A stretch of DNA of 64,000 bases from positions 94,319,073 through 94,383,072 of the forward strand of contig NC_060253.1 in the NCBI RefSeq assembly GCF_921293095.1. Reading direction: 5' to 3'. The position numbers and the translations under genes were made by a program. Shown in pieces: positions 28,501 to 34,569 of this stretch. Numbering within the stretch: the stretch's first letter is position 1; each line of letters begins with the position of its first letter. The notes under the pieces are model-generated. The model worked only from the letters and a program-made list of their open reading frames with translations. It made no database searches and was not told where the DNA came from. Origin of the DNA: Ischnura elegans. Taxonomy: Eukaryota > Arthropoda > Insecta > Odonata > Coenagrionidae.

Positions 28501-30074
28501 TAAACTGTGTTTTTACGACATTATGTTATTCTGAACTCTAATTTTAAAAATGTGTTTGGTGCATTCGAAACACTAGTGTACTTCCCTATTACTGGAAATT
28601 CCTCTGTTTCATTCCACACGCCGGAAATAACCAACACTGCATTTCGGGAGGTCAACTTTCAGGATATTTTGATATAATATATAGTATTTTTTTAGCATAA
28701 TGATCGGCGCCCCGGCCTGTAAAACCAGGGGTTCGTAGTTTGATTACTGTATGGTGATTTTGCGATTTTTCTCGAAGAAATTACTGGAAATTTCACTACA
28801 TTTCACCCTACACGCTGAAAATAACAAAAAAATATTTATTGTAAAAATATTTTTGGTTATTAAAATATAACTATTATATAAAAAAAATTTATTTTAAACT
28901 CAGTCATTTTTTATTCCTTCCGCAGGCATTTCCTGGAGCAGGCGTTCGTTTCCAACGTCACATCGACCCTCGTGGAAGAGGTTGCTATGGAAGATGTCCC
29001 TTGGATATTCCGCATCTCATACACTTGGTACAGTCCCATCGGGCTATTGATCTCATTGGCCGTCGGACTGATGGCCACCTACATCATAGGTCCAACAGAC
29101 CCGAAAGATGTCCACATCGACCAACTGACGCCGGTGGTCCATCGTTTCTTTGCCAGTCGCTGCAAATCCGATGAGACTCAACACAGGAAGGAGATGAATG
29201 GGAGAGCGGAACAGGCAGAAGTTTGCGACCAAGAGGAAATCAACACGTTGATACAGAAAAAGGTACACAATCCTCTAATCCATTTCTTGTAAGTAAAGAG
29301 TGAAACCTCAGTTTGCGAACGTCTAAAATCGGACGGACGTATGATGACAAAGGGCTTACATTAGATTTTAATGGAAAATTTTTAAATTGCCAATAGCCCG
29401 GATGGACTTCTCAATGATGTTCTATTTTGCACTGACTCAACTTTGTTAAAGTTAAGCATCCCCATGGCGTCAAAACCTTGACATTCACTCAAACCCCACT
29501 TGTTGTCTATTTCTTGTTTGTTCACCCAAACTGTTTGCCCTCCCAATCCCTTCACGCCAATTCCATATAACCCCATCTCCTGGGGATCGGGTTGATGTTG
29601 TGGCTTCCCTTCCCGGTGGCTCGGATTCTAATCCCGGCAGATTTGCAGAGTCTGCCCGATCCATGCTTTTTATTTTAAAAACGCGATCGTAACATTTTTA
29701 TGTAAAAATATTGTATATCGTTGTTATCTTTGTATTTTATATTCTTCGTGTTTTTTCTTGCATAGCCCTGATGATGATTCATAATAAATCGAAACGTTGG
29801 CTATAACTTTTTTTCATTAAATACATTGACCTAAACTCCAGGAAATATTATAATATGTATTAAACAAGGTCAAGATAAGAGGAGAAAAAAAATAATTATC
29901 TACCCATCAATTCCATGGCTCCTATGGCAACCCAAATAATTCAATATGTTTTTCGTAGTCCTGCCTCTATGAAATAACCGTGGAGAATCTAACTCAGTGT
30001 TTTTCTTTCGCCCACAGGAGTTCACCTTCTCCATCAACGAGGATAATGGCCTAGACTCGAAACCAGCCCGGTAA
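1246..30074 (+). CDS. SLC5 sodium:solute symporter (SMCT/SMVT-like), gene 1, 14 coding exons
   Basis: A plasma-membrane Na+-coupled cotransporter of the SSF/SLC5 family, closest by eye to the monocarboxylate (SLC5A8/A12) and multivitamin (SLC5A6) transporters; the substrate cannot be told from sequence. Coding exons: 1246-1565, 6411-6570, 9702-9767, 10059-10110, 10600-10667, 10991-11145, 16027-16167, 19799-19907, 21038-21147, 21964-22147, 23246-23332, 25332-25510, 28926-29262, 30018-30074. The total is 2,025 nt, all phases agree, and the product is 674 residues, slightly longer than the usual 600-640 because of a roughly 50-residue N-terminal tail. Visible hallmarks: SEYLMGG after the first membrane helix (residues 86-92), [12 protein letters not shown] (107-118), [13 protein letters not shown] (from 223), [12 protein letters not shown] (from about 361), and [12 protein letters not shown] (about 394-405), the TM8 region that holds the Na2 site in this fold. 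The start ATG has a good context (G at -3, G at +4), and an acceptor AG at 1219-1220 implies an upstream 5'UTR exon that I could not find. Confidence 0.9.
1812..2060 (-). repeat. LINE 3'-end-like segment with (TAA)n
   Basis: A TTATTATTATT run at 1816-1829, followed by A-rich sequence similar in layout and short words to the LINE tail at 41886-42180. No coding part is recognisable. Tentative. Confidence 0.35.
2089..2377. mobile_element. G/C-tract MITE (GTGGCGTAGC family), copy 1
   Basis: Left end AGTGGCGTAGCGAGG, then G-run and C-run; right end GGCTACGCCACTG. The interior is alignable with 61853-62111 and, inverted, with 46603-46873. The TSD is not visible here. Confidence 0.65.
2378..3840. 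other. Intron 1 DNA, nothing recognised
   Basis: AT-rich, with no ORF of note, no tandem array and no clear repeat end. Weak palindromic words only. Confidence 0.5.
3850..4036 (+). repeat. tRNA-derived SINE with AATA tail
   Basis: A box-B-like GGTCGCGGATTCAAGTCCCG near 3871-3890 and a SINE body. It ends in TAAATAAATAAAA (about 4020-4034). The same box-B region and tail type occur on the minus strand at 21166-21353. Box A is degraded. Confidence 0.6.
4037..4990. other. Intron 1 DNA, nothing recognised
   Basis: Unremarkable AT-rich sequence. The only ORF (4625-4813) has no family features. Confidence 0.5.
4991..5350. mobile_element. G/C-tract MITE (CATRGGCGTACCC family), right end damaged
   Basis: The left end CATAGGCGTACCCTGCG runs into a G-tract; the right part ends in a C-tract (cctccccccgcc). 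The interior shares words with 49094-49487 (e.g. ttagtataagatat). No intact right terminus or TSD. Confidence 0.5.
5575..6140. repeat. Short tandem array, unit about 120-130 bp, split by a foldback element
   Basis: The phrases ACTATGTCATTC (near 5639, 5729 and 6117), GATACACTAATATT (5592 and 5775) and TATGTTC(C) recur in the same order, giving three to four diverged units. The array is interrupted by the inverted-repeat element at 5805-6050. Confidence 0.55.
5805..6050. mobile_element. Foldback MITE with arms of about 70 bp
   Basis: The left arm (about 5806-5875) and the right arm (about 5970-6046) are reverse complements with scattered mismatches, e.g. GAGTCAACATGTTTCACTGCA against TGCAGTGAAACATGTTGACTC. 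A spacer of about 95 bp separates them. Transcripts would form a long hairpin. Confidence 0.7.
6141..6410. other. End of intron 1, nothing recognised
   Basis: Ordinary AT-rich intron sequence leading to the exon 2 acceptor. Confidence 0.4.
6411..6570 (+). CDS. Gene 1 coding exon 2
   Basis: It completes codon 107 (AG|T, Ser) and encodes [13 protein letters not shown] through LNTSYE, residues 107-160. The acceptor is gcgttcgcag and the donor is GAG|GTAAGT (phase 0). A second AG eleven bases inside the exon (TTATGTTTCAG) looks like an acceptor but would break the frame. Confidence 0.9.
6603..6770 (+). repeat. tRNA-derived SINE (GGA-anticodon-like head)
   Basis: 6683-6755 folds roughly as a tRNA: box A TAGCTTAACTGG, box B GGTTCGAATCC, anticodon arm CTCGA/TCGGG. 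The acceptor stem is mispaired and the base before the anticodon is C, not T. Two further copies of the same head, and of its upstream flank (GGGAGTCACCCGCAA), occur at 40615-40945, so this is a SINE rather than a tRNA gene. Confidence 0.65.
6771..7480. other. Intron 2 DNA with GGATAT-rich stretch
   Basis: Between about 6940 and 7320 the word GGATAT(C/T) recurs many times (e.g. atggatatc, tggatatct). It looks like a degenerate low-complexity region, with no gene seen. Confidence 0.35.
7482..8600 (-). mobile_element. RTE-type non-LTR retrotransposon 3' fragment, split by a MITE
   Basis: The minus-strand reading resembles the C-terminal reverse transcriptase tail seen best at 48058-48500: [38 protein letters not shown]. 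The two pieces (7482-7555 and 8280-8600) are separated by the element 7556-8271. Confidence 0.75.
7556..8271. mobile_element. hAT-like MITE, 716 bp, perfect TSD CTTTTCAC
   Basis: Inverted ends TAGGGATGTGCGAGTACT and its near complement, flanked by CTTTTCAC at 7548-7555 and 8272-8279. The subterminal regions are arrays of TCGAG/ACTCG words. It is inserted into the RTE fragment, so it is younger than that. Confidence 0.85.
8852..9480 (-). mobile_element. CR1/Jockey-like LINE 3' fragment (family A)
   Basis: On the minus strand: [19 protein letters not shown], then [31 protein letters not shown] and [19 protein letters not shown], the usual C-terminus of such reverse transcriptases. There are frame breaks. 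The 3' end is TACCATG-like with GTAGATGTAG, shared by 11640-11720, 32390-33030 and 52590-52985. Confidence 0.75.
9702..9767 (+). CDS. Gene 1 coding exon 3
   Basis: A 66-nt in-phase exon encoding [15 protein letters not shown] and a hydrophobic FLFILTY end, residues 161-182. It has a strong polypyrimidine acceptor and the donor TAC|GTAAGT. The motif (Y)LxxRF is typical after the third helix of SLC5 proteins. Confidence 0.88.
10059..10110 (+). CDS. Gene 1 coding exon 4
   Basis: A 52-nt exon encoding [17 protein letters not shown], a membrane helix, residues 183-199 plus one base. The acceptor is ccccttag and the donor is AAG|GTAAGA (phase 1). The match to the SLC5 pattern of a tyrosine/proline-rich fourth helix is good. 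Confidence 0.88.
10600..10667 (+). CDS. Gene 1 coding exon 5
   Basis: It completes the G|CT codon (Ala) and encodes [22 protein letters not shown], residues 200-222, another membrane helix. The acceptor is ccatttag and the donor is TTG|GTAAGT (phase 0). It leads directly into the [10 protein letters not shown] signature on the next exon. Confidence 0.88.
10991..11145 (+). CDS. Gene 1 coding exon 6 (SSF signature segment)
   Basis: Encodes [19 protein letters not shown], a near-invariant SLC5 signature, and continues to [22 protein letters not shown] (residues 223-273). The donor is AA|GTCAGT (phase 2). It is chosen over AAG|TCAG because only phase 2 keeps the next exon open. Intron 6 begins here and contains a large decayed LINE. 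Confidence 0.9.
11250..14045 (+). mobile_element. Decayed non-LTR retrotransposon (endonuclease plus reverse transcriptase), intron 6
   Basis: 5'-truncated. Fragments in several frames: endonuclease end with YRPPASG and ILFGDFNLS (11330-11450) and SDHEPLD (11733); linker; reverse transcriptase with [33 protein letters not shown] (12535-12830), [20 protein letters not shown] (about 12970-13028) and the catalytic YVDD (about 13068-13079); then [16 protein letters not shown] and a C-terminal region to about 13760. There are at least five frameshifts or stops. The 3' end is TAAATAAATAAT. The family resembles the LINE at 57980-58990. Confidence 0.85.
11640..11720 (+). mobile_element. 80-bp tail of family A LINE nested in another LINE
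   Basis: TGCATGCTGCATGTTGGTGA through ATGTAGATGTAG is the complement of the 3' end at 8852-8940. It interrupts the endonuclease domain of the LINE at 11250-14045. Confidence 0.7.
14046..14390. other. Intron 6 DNA, nothing recognised
   Basis: Ordinary sequence containing a short gtgtttcaaaaagaat-type motif of the kind seen in mariner or LINE tails. No coding part. Confidence 0.35.
14391..15330. mobile_element. hAT-like MITE (CATAGGCGGAT family), carrying a nested MITE
   Basis: Ends CATAGGCGGATTATGG and GGATCCGGCCTTG, TSD GATCCGGT (14383-14390) / GATCCAGT (15331-15338), one mismatch. The shared interior (aataaatagaatatttc; aatctcaaatatga) also occurs at 52125-53395 without the nested insert. 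The MITE at 14563-15233 is inserted in it. Confidence 0.75.
14563..15233 (+). mobile_element. 670-bp CRE-palindrome MITE, copy 1
   Basis: Left end AAAGGGTGGTTACC, right end ACTACCCTATTG. Carries TGACGTCA at about 14747 and again at about 15036. Alignable over its length with 39592-40213, 43152-43824 and 60833-61503, and inverted and partially with 24052-24309. Confidence 0.75.
15339..16026. other. Rest of intron 6, nothing recognised
   Basis: A short C-run (gcgcgcccccctt) near 15729 hints at another degraded G/C-tract element. No gene seen. Confidence 0.35.
16027..16167 (+). CDS. Gene 1 coding exon 7
   Basis: Joined to exon 6 it reads [18 protein letters not shown], then [19 protein letters not shown] and VVQNISRAR (residues 274-320). 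The pattern TxRHTFW...VNQxxVQRFL is diagnostic of the SMCT/SMVT branch. The acceptor is ctatatgcag and the donor is GT|GTAAGC (phase 2). Confidence 0.9.
16928..18658 (-). CDS. Reverse transcriptase ORF of the inverted LINE segment
   Basis: A 576-codon open frame from a non-LTR element. Motifs in order: [83 protein letters not shown]; catalytic YADD ([10 protein letters not shown]); [15 protein letters not shown]. The reverse transcriptase core looks intact, which suggests a young insertion. The endonuclease domain is missing, and the last 25 or so residues after NALLI are read from flanking hAT sequence and are not part of the element. It cannot be autonomous in this state. Confidence 0.85.
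   Translation of the reverse strand: MAKLDYVMFEMDWNGLSWEDFFLTRDVNEKVAIFNSHLTCLLDRHAPIKKIKLRRNPCPWLSQEIQNAMSHRDSLRRHFRRTRSAQKYNEYKVSRNKVKQMQHNAKVNYFFSCLSDKHDARSQWQEIKRLGLGNSRNEPTNINFPLNELNTYFLNSSTSSDCIDEEERLDVNTCIEREFSDENLYFPHFTPDLLLKYISMVNSNSSGVDEISIKVIKKILHLALPILLSIYNCSLDYSNFPSLWKSALIQPIKKKPNPVEMSDYRPIAILCALSKPLERFVFNCVTEHLSKNNFLNNFQSGFRKGYSTQTALIKITDDIRLSMDKQKITILVLFDFSKAFDCVNHSILLKRLSNLKISTSVLQWFRSYLSQRFQAVNDRKNNVHSELLPVEHGVPQGSILGPLLFVIYIQDLPNKIRHCKYHLYADDLQIYIDCDRNAISSAIAQVNEDISIICEWASKNCLKLNSQKTKSIIIGSAKVLSSINIGSLPKIQVNDVEIDYSEKVKNLGVILNRTLTWDEHIACISNKVIKSLHQLKCFRNLMPIPLRLKLANALLIDNVEIPTNNDIFIHRYVLTY
16990..19378. mobile_element. Twin-primed non-LTR retrotransposon (5' half inverted)
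   Basis: The body is split into two opposite-strand parts. The minus-strand part (about 16990-18665) encodes the linker and reverse transcriptase. The plus-strand part (about 18668-19378) encodes the C-terminus and 3'UTR and ends in (TTTA)n. The minus part stops at NALLI and the plus part starts with [11 protein letters not shown], so the two pieces meet in the original protein with little or no loss. This is the structure expected from twin priming. Confidence 0.88.
18701..19126 (+). CDS. C-terminal part of the same LINE protein, sense segment
   Basis: An open frame reading [40 protein letters not shown] and [16 protein letters not shown], then TGA. The in-frame codons upstream (about 18674 on) give LIPHIDYC, so the true piece begins a little before 18701. 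[12 protein letters not shown] and WNSIPQ are conserved C-terminal features of CR1/Jockey-type enzymes. Confidence 0.8.
   Translation: MVMSNINKCQISKLQKIQNCILRYVCNIGYYEHVTPYYKELKILKIEKRRKFQMGLFMYKLLKTETPCYIFQPYIDNLMKKTRLTRNKNKLIVPIHKTTMYQNSFYINSCHVWNSIPQELKNISGFNNFKKSLFSFYFYDN
19799..19907 (+). CDS. Gene 1 coding exon 8
   Basis: Encodes [20 protein letters not shown] then [16 protein letters not shown] (residues 321-357). The YYDCDPL-type motif after this helix is conserved in the family. The acceptor is attttcag and the donor is AAG|GTCCGT (phase 0), which is weaker than the others in this gene. Confidence 0.88.
19908..21037. other. Intron 8, nothing recognised
   Basis: AT-rich intron with no repeat end, ORF or array that I can support. 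Confidence 0.5.
21038..21147 (+). CDS. Gene 1 coding exon 9
   Basis: Encodes [18 protein letters not shown] and [18 protein letters not shown] (residues 358-393). It contains the conserved [12 protein letters not shown] loop and the start of TM8. The acceptor is GAG (gtttgag), less usual than CAG/TAG, so the exact left border is a little less certain. The donor is AG|GTATGG (phase 2). A SINE starts about 20 bp after the donor. Confidence 0.82.
21166..21353 (-). repeat. tRNA-derived SINE, minus strand, 20 bp from exon 9 donor
   Basis: Reverse strand: a box-A-like segment (GTGGGTTAAAGTGCTAGCCG), box B GGTCGCGGATTCGAGTCCCG, and a tail AATAAATAAATT ending near 21169. Same SINE class as 3850-4036. 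Confidence 0.7.
21800..21935 (-). repeat. Degenerate tRNA-like SINE head, minus strand
   Basis: Reverse strand reads a box-A-like TTAGTAGGGTTGTAAGC and box B GGTTCAAGTCC. The remainder is not recognised. It lies just before exon 10. Confidence 0.45.
21964..22147 (+). CDS. Gene 1 coding exon 10 (Na2-site region)
   Basis: The AG|C junction gives Ser, followed by [20 protein letters not shown] and a second helix (residues 394-455). The Ser/Thr-rich SSMSTGLNS stretch corresponds to TM8 residues that ligate sodium in LeuT-fold SLC5 transporters. The acceptor is ttcttccacag and the donor is CAG|GTGAGG (phase 0). Confidence 0.9.
22148..23245. other. Intron 10, nothing recognised
   Basis: Several short ORFs without family features; no repeats seen. 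Confidence 0.5.
23246..23332 (+). CDS. Gene 1 coding exon 11
   Basis: An 87-nt in-phase exon encoding [20 protein letters not shown] and MFIPWANAT (residues 456-484). The pattern GPxLxLFxxGMFxPWAN is conserved in SLC5. The acceptor is ttttatag and the donor is ACG|GTATTT (phase 0). Confidence 0.88.
23333..24051. other. First part of intron 11, nothing recognised
   Basis: AT-rich intron DNA without supported features. Confidence 0.5.
24052..24309 (-). mobile_element. 670-bp CRE-palindrome MITE, copy 2, truncated
   Basis: The reverse complement of the first 260 bp of the family. The end GGAAACCACCCTGTA is at 24295-24309, and TGACGTCA lies at about 24121. Truncated at the 24052 side. Confidence 0.7.
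24740..25180 (+). mobile_element. Helitron 3' fragment (end of Rep/helicase ORF and terminal hairpin)
   Basis: 24778-25038 encodes [40 protein letters not shown] and [14 protein letters not shown], the C-terminal motifs of the PIF1-type helicase of Helitrons, ending in TGA. About 120 bp later a GC hairpin, GCCCGC-TGGGA-GCGGGC (25160-25176), suits a Helitron end. A textbook CTRR terminus is not obvious. Confidence 0.75.
25332..25510 (+). CDS. Gene 1 coding exon 12
   Basis: Encodes [20 protein letters not shown] followed by an exposed loop with a likely N-glycosylation site (FNGTN) (residues 485-543). The acceptor is gactttccag and the donor is AC|GTACGT (phase 2). A Helitron-derived fragment lies just upstream in intron 11. 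Confidence 0.9.
25640..25745. repeat. Direct repeat, 35-bp units about 62 bp apart
   Basis: AAAATTATTTGTTAGCTATT with following ATTAAATATGCTTAA occurs twice in intron 12, with no visible difference across about 35 bp. A local duplication. Confidence 0.7.
26074..26275 (-). mobile_element. CAATAGGGAAG MITE, copy a (inverted)
   Basis: The end CAATAGGGAAGTTCAC begins at 26074. The interior contains TGACGTCA and CTACTGCCTTG on the reverse strand. It is homologous, in opposite orientation, to 28375-28591. Its other end is not defined. Confidence 0.55.
26460..27500. other. Intron 12 DNA with a short GGTACTGAG reiteration
   Basis: Around 27120-27180 the words GGTA(C)TGAG and GAGTA recur several times (minisatellite-like). 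Nothing else recognised. Confidence 0.4.
27540..27640 (-). repeat. Degenerate tRNA-like SINE head, minus strand
   Basis: Reverse strand shows a box-A-like GGGTAGTGGTAGCGTG and box-B-like GGGTTCAAGACT. Partial. Confidence 0.4.
28375..28591 (+). mobile_element. CAATAGGGAAG MITE, copy b
   Basis: Starts near CTACTGCCTTGTGACGTCAC and ends CACTAGTGTACTTCCCTATT. The inverted homologue is at 26074-26275. Confidence 0.55.
28589..28830. repeat. Direct duplication of about 45 bp, period about 196 bp
   Basis: TACTGGAAATT..CTC..TTTCA..C.ACACGC.G.AAATAAC appears near 28590 and again near 28786. The stretch between resembles 26000-26075 (tagcataatgatc; tagtttgattactgtat). Confidence 0.5.
28926..29262 (+). 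CDS. Gene 1 coding exon 13 (last helix and C-terminal tail)
   Basis: The largest exon: residues 544-656. A loop with SNVTST, then [14 protein letters not shown] and a final helix ending ATYIIG, then a hydrophilic cytoplasmic tail ([20 protein letters not shown]). The acceptor is tccgcag and the donor is AAG|GTACAC (phase 0). Confidence 0.9.
29263..30017. other. Intron 13, possible LINE/SINE tail
   Basis: 29765-29812 (CCTGATGATGATTCATAATA then TCGAAACGTTGGC) is the kind of word found at 3' ends of LINEs and SINEs in many animals. No coding part. Confidence 0.35.
30018..30074 (+). CDS. Gene 1 coding exon 14 (C-terminus and stop)
   Basis: After acceptor gcccacag the frame reads [18 protein letters not shown] and then TAA at 30072-30074. 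EFxFS..ED is a plausible SMCT-type tail. Phase 0 matches exon 13. Confidence 0.8.
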   Translation, partial: EFTFSINEDNGLDSKPAR

Positions 30075-30407
30075 ATTGTTTCTAGTGCCTTCATATCCAT
30101 CAAGTGTTCCATTATCATGCAGTTAACGTCATCGATTCATCAAAATGTTATCGTCACATTTTTTAAATAAGTAGAACAAAAGTAAAGCGACTAGATTTAT
30201 TCAAAAACAGTCAAAAAATACTCAGCGAAAAAACGTTTTGCATTATTCCTCGATTCACAGATACATACATGTACCTATTTGTATTTCATTACGAAAAATT
30301 TAGTTTTTATACCGTACTCGTACTATTCACGTGACATTAAACTGTTTTCTGATTTTCTGTTTTGCACTCTCCAAACTTCGAACAGGCACAGATGAAATGT
30401 AATTGTG

Positions 30408-30413
30408 AATAAA
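30408..30413 (+). terminator. Candidate polyadenylation signal of gene 1
   Basis: AATAAA 334 bp after the stop codon. It is the first canonical hexamer that I see downstream on this strand. In AT-rich DNA chance matches are frequent, so this is only a candidate. Confidence 0.35.
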
Positions 30414-30581
30414 AATACGTTTTCCTAAATTTTTTCCACCTTTAAATATTACCCTTTTTTTAACCCTTACCGTCTCTCATCATAGAAGTAACGACAGAAT
30501 CACTGAACAATGTGGCGAAGCATACGGTCAACTGTAATTCACCTATGACCAGGTAAAGTATAGAGCTAATAATCTCTGTCT

Positions 30582-31035
30582 TAATCCTGAATGACACGAT
30601 CATTTTTTAAGTCGCAAAAAGTGATCACTCGAGCGACCGCTTTTCGCGAAGGTAAAAGTGATCACTGTAATGATCATTTTTCTGAATCACACGGTCCCTC
30701 CCGCCGTCGCCTTTCGCATCACTTCGATATCACAGCTCGTTGTCATAGGACCCGCATCACGAGAATATATAGCGTGTTTATGTTTACCTATGTCGTTCCC
30801 ATGATTGACGAACGTTGCGCTGCAATCGCTCCATTCTGACATGCATTCTGATTGGCTGATATGGTGTTTCAGTGACGGTTTCAGCGACGGAAAAAGCGAC
30901 CGGACGAGTGATGAAAATAGTGATGGGAATCCTCATCATTGGAGTGACCGCGAAAAACAATTGCGCGGCGACGATCATTTTCCAGTGATCACTCGAAAAT
31001 TACGAAAAAATGGTCGTGTGATTAAGGCTTTACAA
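30582..31035. mobile_element. CTAAAGCCTGAATCAC foldback MITE, copy A
   Basis: Ends (TT)AATCCTGAATGACACGATCA and TGGTCGTGTGATTAAGGCTT are imperfect inverted repeats. The interior is rich in GATCACTCGAGCGA-type words. Homologous over its length to 42753-43889. Confidence 0.7.
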
Positions 31036-31247
31036 GGAGTGGTCTGGCCGCTGGTCGGCTATCGCCGAGGGCCACGAGCTTAATGGGCCCCCACTAAGCT
31101 CTCGTCTCTCGTGAAGCTTGCATGAAAAGTGTAATAAAAAATACTCCGATTACTTGAACCAAAGTTTTTTTGCTAATATTAAATTCGACTTATTTTATCT
31201 CTCACCCAATTCTACTCTTTATTTGCTTTATTCACAACATACTCAGT

Positions 31248-31706
31248 CAGTGGCGCCGAGGGGGCCCGAGCCCCAGCAAAAATTCGTTTGGTGGGGTGTA
31301 GCCTAAATAATATAAGACTATTAAATGATTTGAATTTACTGTAGGAATTTATTCTTTTAATGGTAGTTTGGGATTTATTTAAATATAATCTCAGTCTTTT
31401 CAAAGCTACAAATTCACTGCTCTGTAGTAGTACCTACATAAACATAATTTTTACCGAATGTTAAATTAGCTTATTACGAAAATACCGTGCTGTTTATCTT
31501 TTGTTTCTTTTTTTATAGCCAAAAATATGTGTCAGGCTTGTCGACTTATCGCGAGTCGAGGTATCAGGATTCACACGTTGGTCATATGACTCTTCTAAAA
31601 TGCTTTTAAAAAACTTTAAAATTCACTATTTTTCATTTAGAAAATGTTCCGGAGCAAAGCCCACGGTACAAGCTACCACAATATATTTTAGTATTCGGCG
31701 CTCCTA
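31248..31706. mobile_element. hAT-like MITE, CAGTGGCGCC family, copy 2
   Basis: TSD TACTCAGT (31240-31247) / TACTCTGT (31707-31714). The interior (GTGTCAGGCTTGTCGA, GTCATATGACTCTTC) matches 305-565, with an extra block of about 190 bp at 31300-31520. Confidence 0.75.
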
Positions 31707-31714
31707 TACTCTGT

Positions 31715-32389
31715 ATGAAGATATTATAAAATAAAAAGGTGTCATAAGTTGATGAAAAAGAGAAAATGAAGAAGAGGAAACCTGATGCTTTATTGAAAGG
31801 GTCATTCAAGAGGTGTTTTAGATTTCAGTGCAATTTAAATTCTCTTTATAGATAATAGAGCCACAATACATTTTTAAATTTTACAAGCTATTAAAATTCT
31901 CACTTTCCATAGCATTTTTCTTACTGAATTGTTATTTTTTATTAACTTTTATCTAGTTTTTAGGAGCAAGAATAGCGTCAAAATCCATTTCCGGGCATGA
32001 AATTTCCTAATATTTCCGTAAGAAAGGCCCCAGCCGGGCCGAGGCCTTTAATCAACCCAGACCGTCCCTGATTTTATCTATAAAATCAAGGGCCTATAAG
32101 GCAATCGTCTGTGTCAATTTTTAACAAACAACAATTTTTGAATAAGGACACGAAAAATTGGAATTAACACCGTAATTTTCTTCTGATTTTGTAGAAGAAA
32201 CTGGGAGGAAATCTATTTATTGCCCTAAGGTTTTTCTGCGCTCAGAGATTTTTTAGGGCAGCACCGATGTAACCCTCAAGTAGACTGGGCGTGGTTTGAG
32301 TCGAAACAAATATAAGTGAGTTGGCGCATCTGTTGTTTCATCGGTTCCGCTCCGCACTCGACGTCGCTCGCTAATAGCTTTGCTATTTT
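31715..32389. other. Intergenic DNA, nothing recognised
   Basis: AT-rich; a short ccccagccgggccgagg block near 32029 may be a remnant of a G/C-tract element. Confidence 0.4.
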
Positions 32390-33030
32390 CGACTTTGAAT
32401 ATTTTTTACACGTACATCTATATAATACCCTGTGAGCATCATTTAAGGTGTTTGGCGGGGGGTGATCAATCACCAGCATGCAAGAGGATTCACTCATGCA
32501 CACCAGACGGTCATAAAAATTTTAAGCATGATAATAAATTATACTTTCAAATTCATGCGAAGAAAAAACTTTATACCTACTCTTGGGCTTACCCAGAGTC
32601 ATGACTAGGGGGAGCAATACTAGCCGTGGTCGTTTAAGTTTTAACTTTTTTGCACAGAGAAGGTTAATGAAACCAAAATTTTAAGGAAATTATGACAGCA
32701 ATTCATTAGTTTTTATAATTATTTGCTGTAAAAAATTATGATTTTTATTTTAGTTCCATGTGTTATACTAGTATCATTTTTCTTCAAAAGAAAATTTGTT
32801 CCTAACTTTTGTTTTCAACTAAATTTATTTTCGCTTCGCAGTTGCCCCACTCTGCCCCCCGCTGGGTACGCCCATGTACCTAATCATGAAGGCAATCTGC
32901 CTATGAAGCTTGAAAATGAAAAAAGTGCTGTTAAAACTACAAGGAAAATTCAGAAACATGCATTAAGGAATACATAAGCTACAATACAAGTCAACTAACC
33001 TATTTCCGCTGCCGTTATTATCACTTATGG
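32390..33030 (-). mobile_element. Family A LINE 3' region, split by a MITE
   Basis: 32400-32565 and 32885-33030 together match the 3' region at 8852-9110 (TGATCAATCACCAGCATGCA; AAACATGCATTAAG; CGCTGCCGTTAT). The insertion 32582-32876 separates them. Confidence 0.65.
32582..32876. mobile_element. hAT-like MITE (CATGGGCGTACCC family)
   Basis: Ends CTTGGGCTTACCCAG and CTGGGTACGCCCATG. TSD TACCTACT (32574-32581) / TACCTAAT (32877-32884). Inserted in a LINE remnant. Confidence 0.75.
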
Positions 33031-33169
33031 ATACACAGGATACCTGCCACTTTGCTTCTGTACCATACTTTTTTCATGTGTTATAACTATTTCACATCTA
33101 CGACTGTTTTCGACAGGTAAGATTCAAAGCATCTAAATATTTAAAGCAGAAGAATTATATAAGTGTTTA

Positions 33170-33255
33170 GAGATTAGTTGATTGACAATTGAGTGAAGAG
33201 CTGCGTCAAACCAGTCTTAGAATTGATGACGCTTGATGATGAAGAAGAAACTATA
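33170..33255 (+). mobile_element. RTE-type LINE 3' tail scrap
   Basis: GAAGAGCTGCGTCAAACCAG followed by a GATGATGAAGAAG tail matches the 3' ends at 46200-46275 and 48440-48495. Confidence 0.6.
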
Positions 33256-34565
33256 TGGATATAATGAGGGTAATGCCAGGCCATGCCCCAAATCTGATCG
33301 TGAGTTGTACGATAATTATTCAGTTCGCTACCGCAAGAGTAAAGGAAATGGATTTCAGAGGGATTAGATTTCTACCCAGTAGACAAGAAAGTTCTCCAGA
33401 AAAAAAACTAATTTTTAATTACTAATGAATTTACCAGGACTCTTTTGTTGACTTTGACTCTTTTTTTATAATTATAGGATTTTTAGGCTTAAACTGGTTT
33501 CCGTGATTTTAACACGTTGCGTACGGGTGAGCAGAAAATCTCGTTATTATTTCTAAACCGTTAATAATAATAATAAAATATTTATTGTTCTTGGAAAAAT
33601 AGTCCATTAAGAACATAAAAAGGATATAGCATACAAAAGTGCTCACAAAATAAAATTTTACAAAATATATAAAATATTTCCGAATGGAATTCAGCACAAC
33701 TAACACATCAGGACATAGAAATGAAATCTTGAAGTTAACTCAATCAATCATAGCATGAAAACCTATGTATGCACCCATCACAACATTTAGGGTAGAACAT
33801 GAAAAAATAAATAACTAAATAAATAGAGCATGAATAATGATAAATCATTTACTCCAACAAATATGGCATTCCATTTCATAAAGACCTGTGGTAAATATTA
33901 TAAAACATCAATTATGAATATTTGAAACCTCAATGACGAATAAATACATACTTAACAAGTTTGAAAACCAGTAAATACTTTCCGATAGCATGGACATAAA
34001 TTTTTAAACATGCTAATGGTAAATGGTAACCGTTACAGATCGATGACGAAGATTCAAGTCATTCTGTCGCGTCAACTTGAACAATTTTGAAGCATATTAT
34101 AGGGTATAACTGAGAACTTCAGGCTTGAGCCTGTGAAACCGCTCCATATTAAACTTCCTTAGGGTATCCTACTTCGGTCATTCCTATGGCTGTATACACG
34201 GAGTTTTGCGATAAATCAGTAATACTTCAGGAGGTGGTAAGGGAGATAATTTTAAGCACTTTTTGTCTCTTAACGTAAGGTCGCAACTCCTTAGTTACTG
34301 AGATACATCAGCGCAAACTATTTTTTAGGTGCACTTTACGGTTACCATGAAAACGGTTTTCTAGGGTATTCAGGCTTTTCAACATTTTATTGCTCTGTTT
34401 TTTTAAGGACAAAAATAATTGGACGAAAATGTGAAATTATTTCTGTCTGAAATATTATACATCTAAAAATGCGTGAGATTGCACAATGGTATTGTCAATA
34501 CTCGCTCAACGCTATCGTTCAAAAAAGCTCAACGATTAACAGTTGCAGACAATTATAATCGCACT
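33256..34565. other. Intergenic DNA, nothing recognised
   Basis: Includes an (AAT)n stretch near 33565-33580 and AT-rich sequence. No supported gene. Confidence 0.45.
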
Positions 34566-34569
34566 TTGA

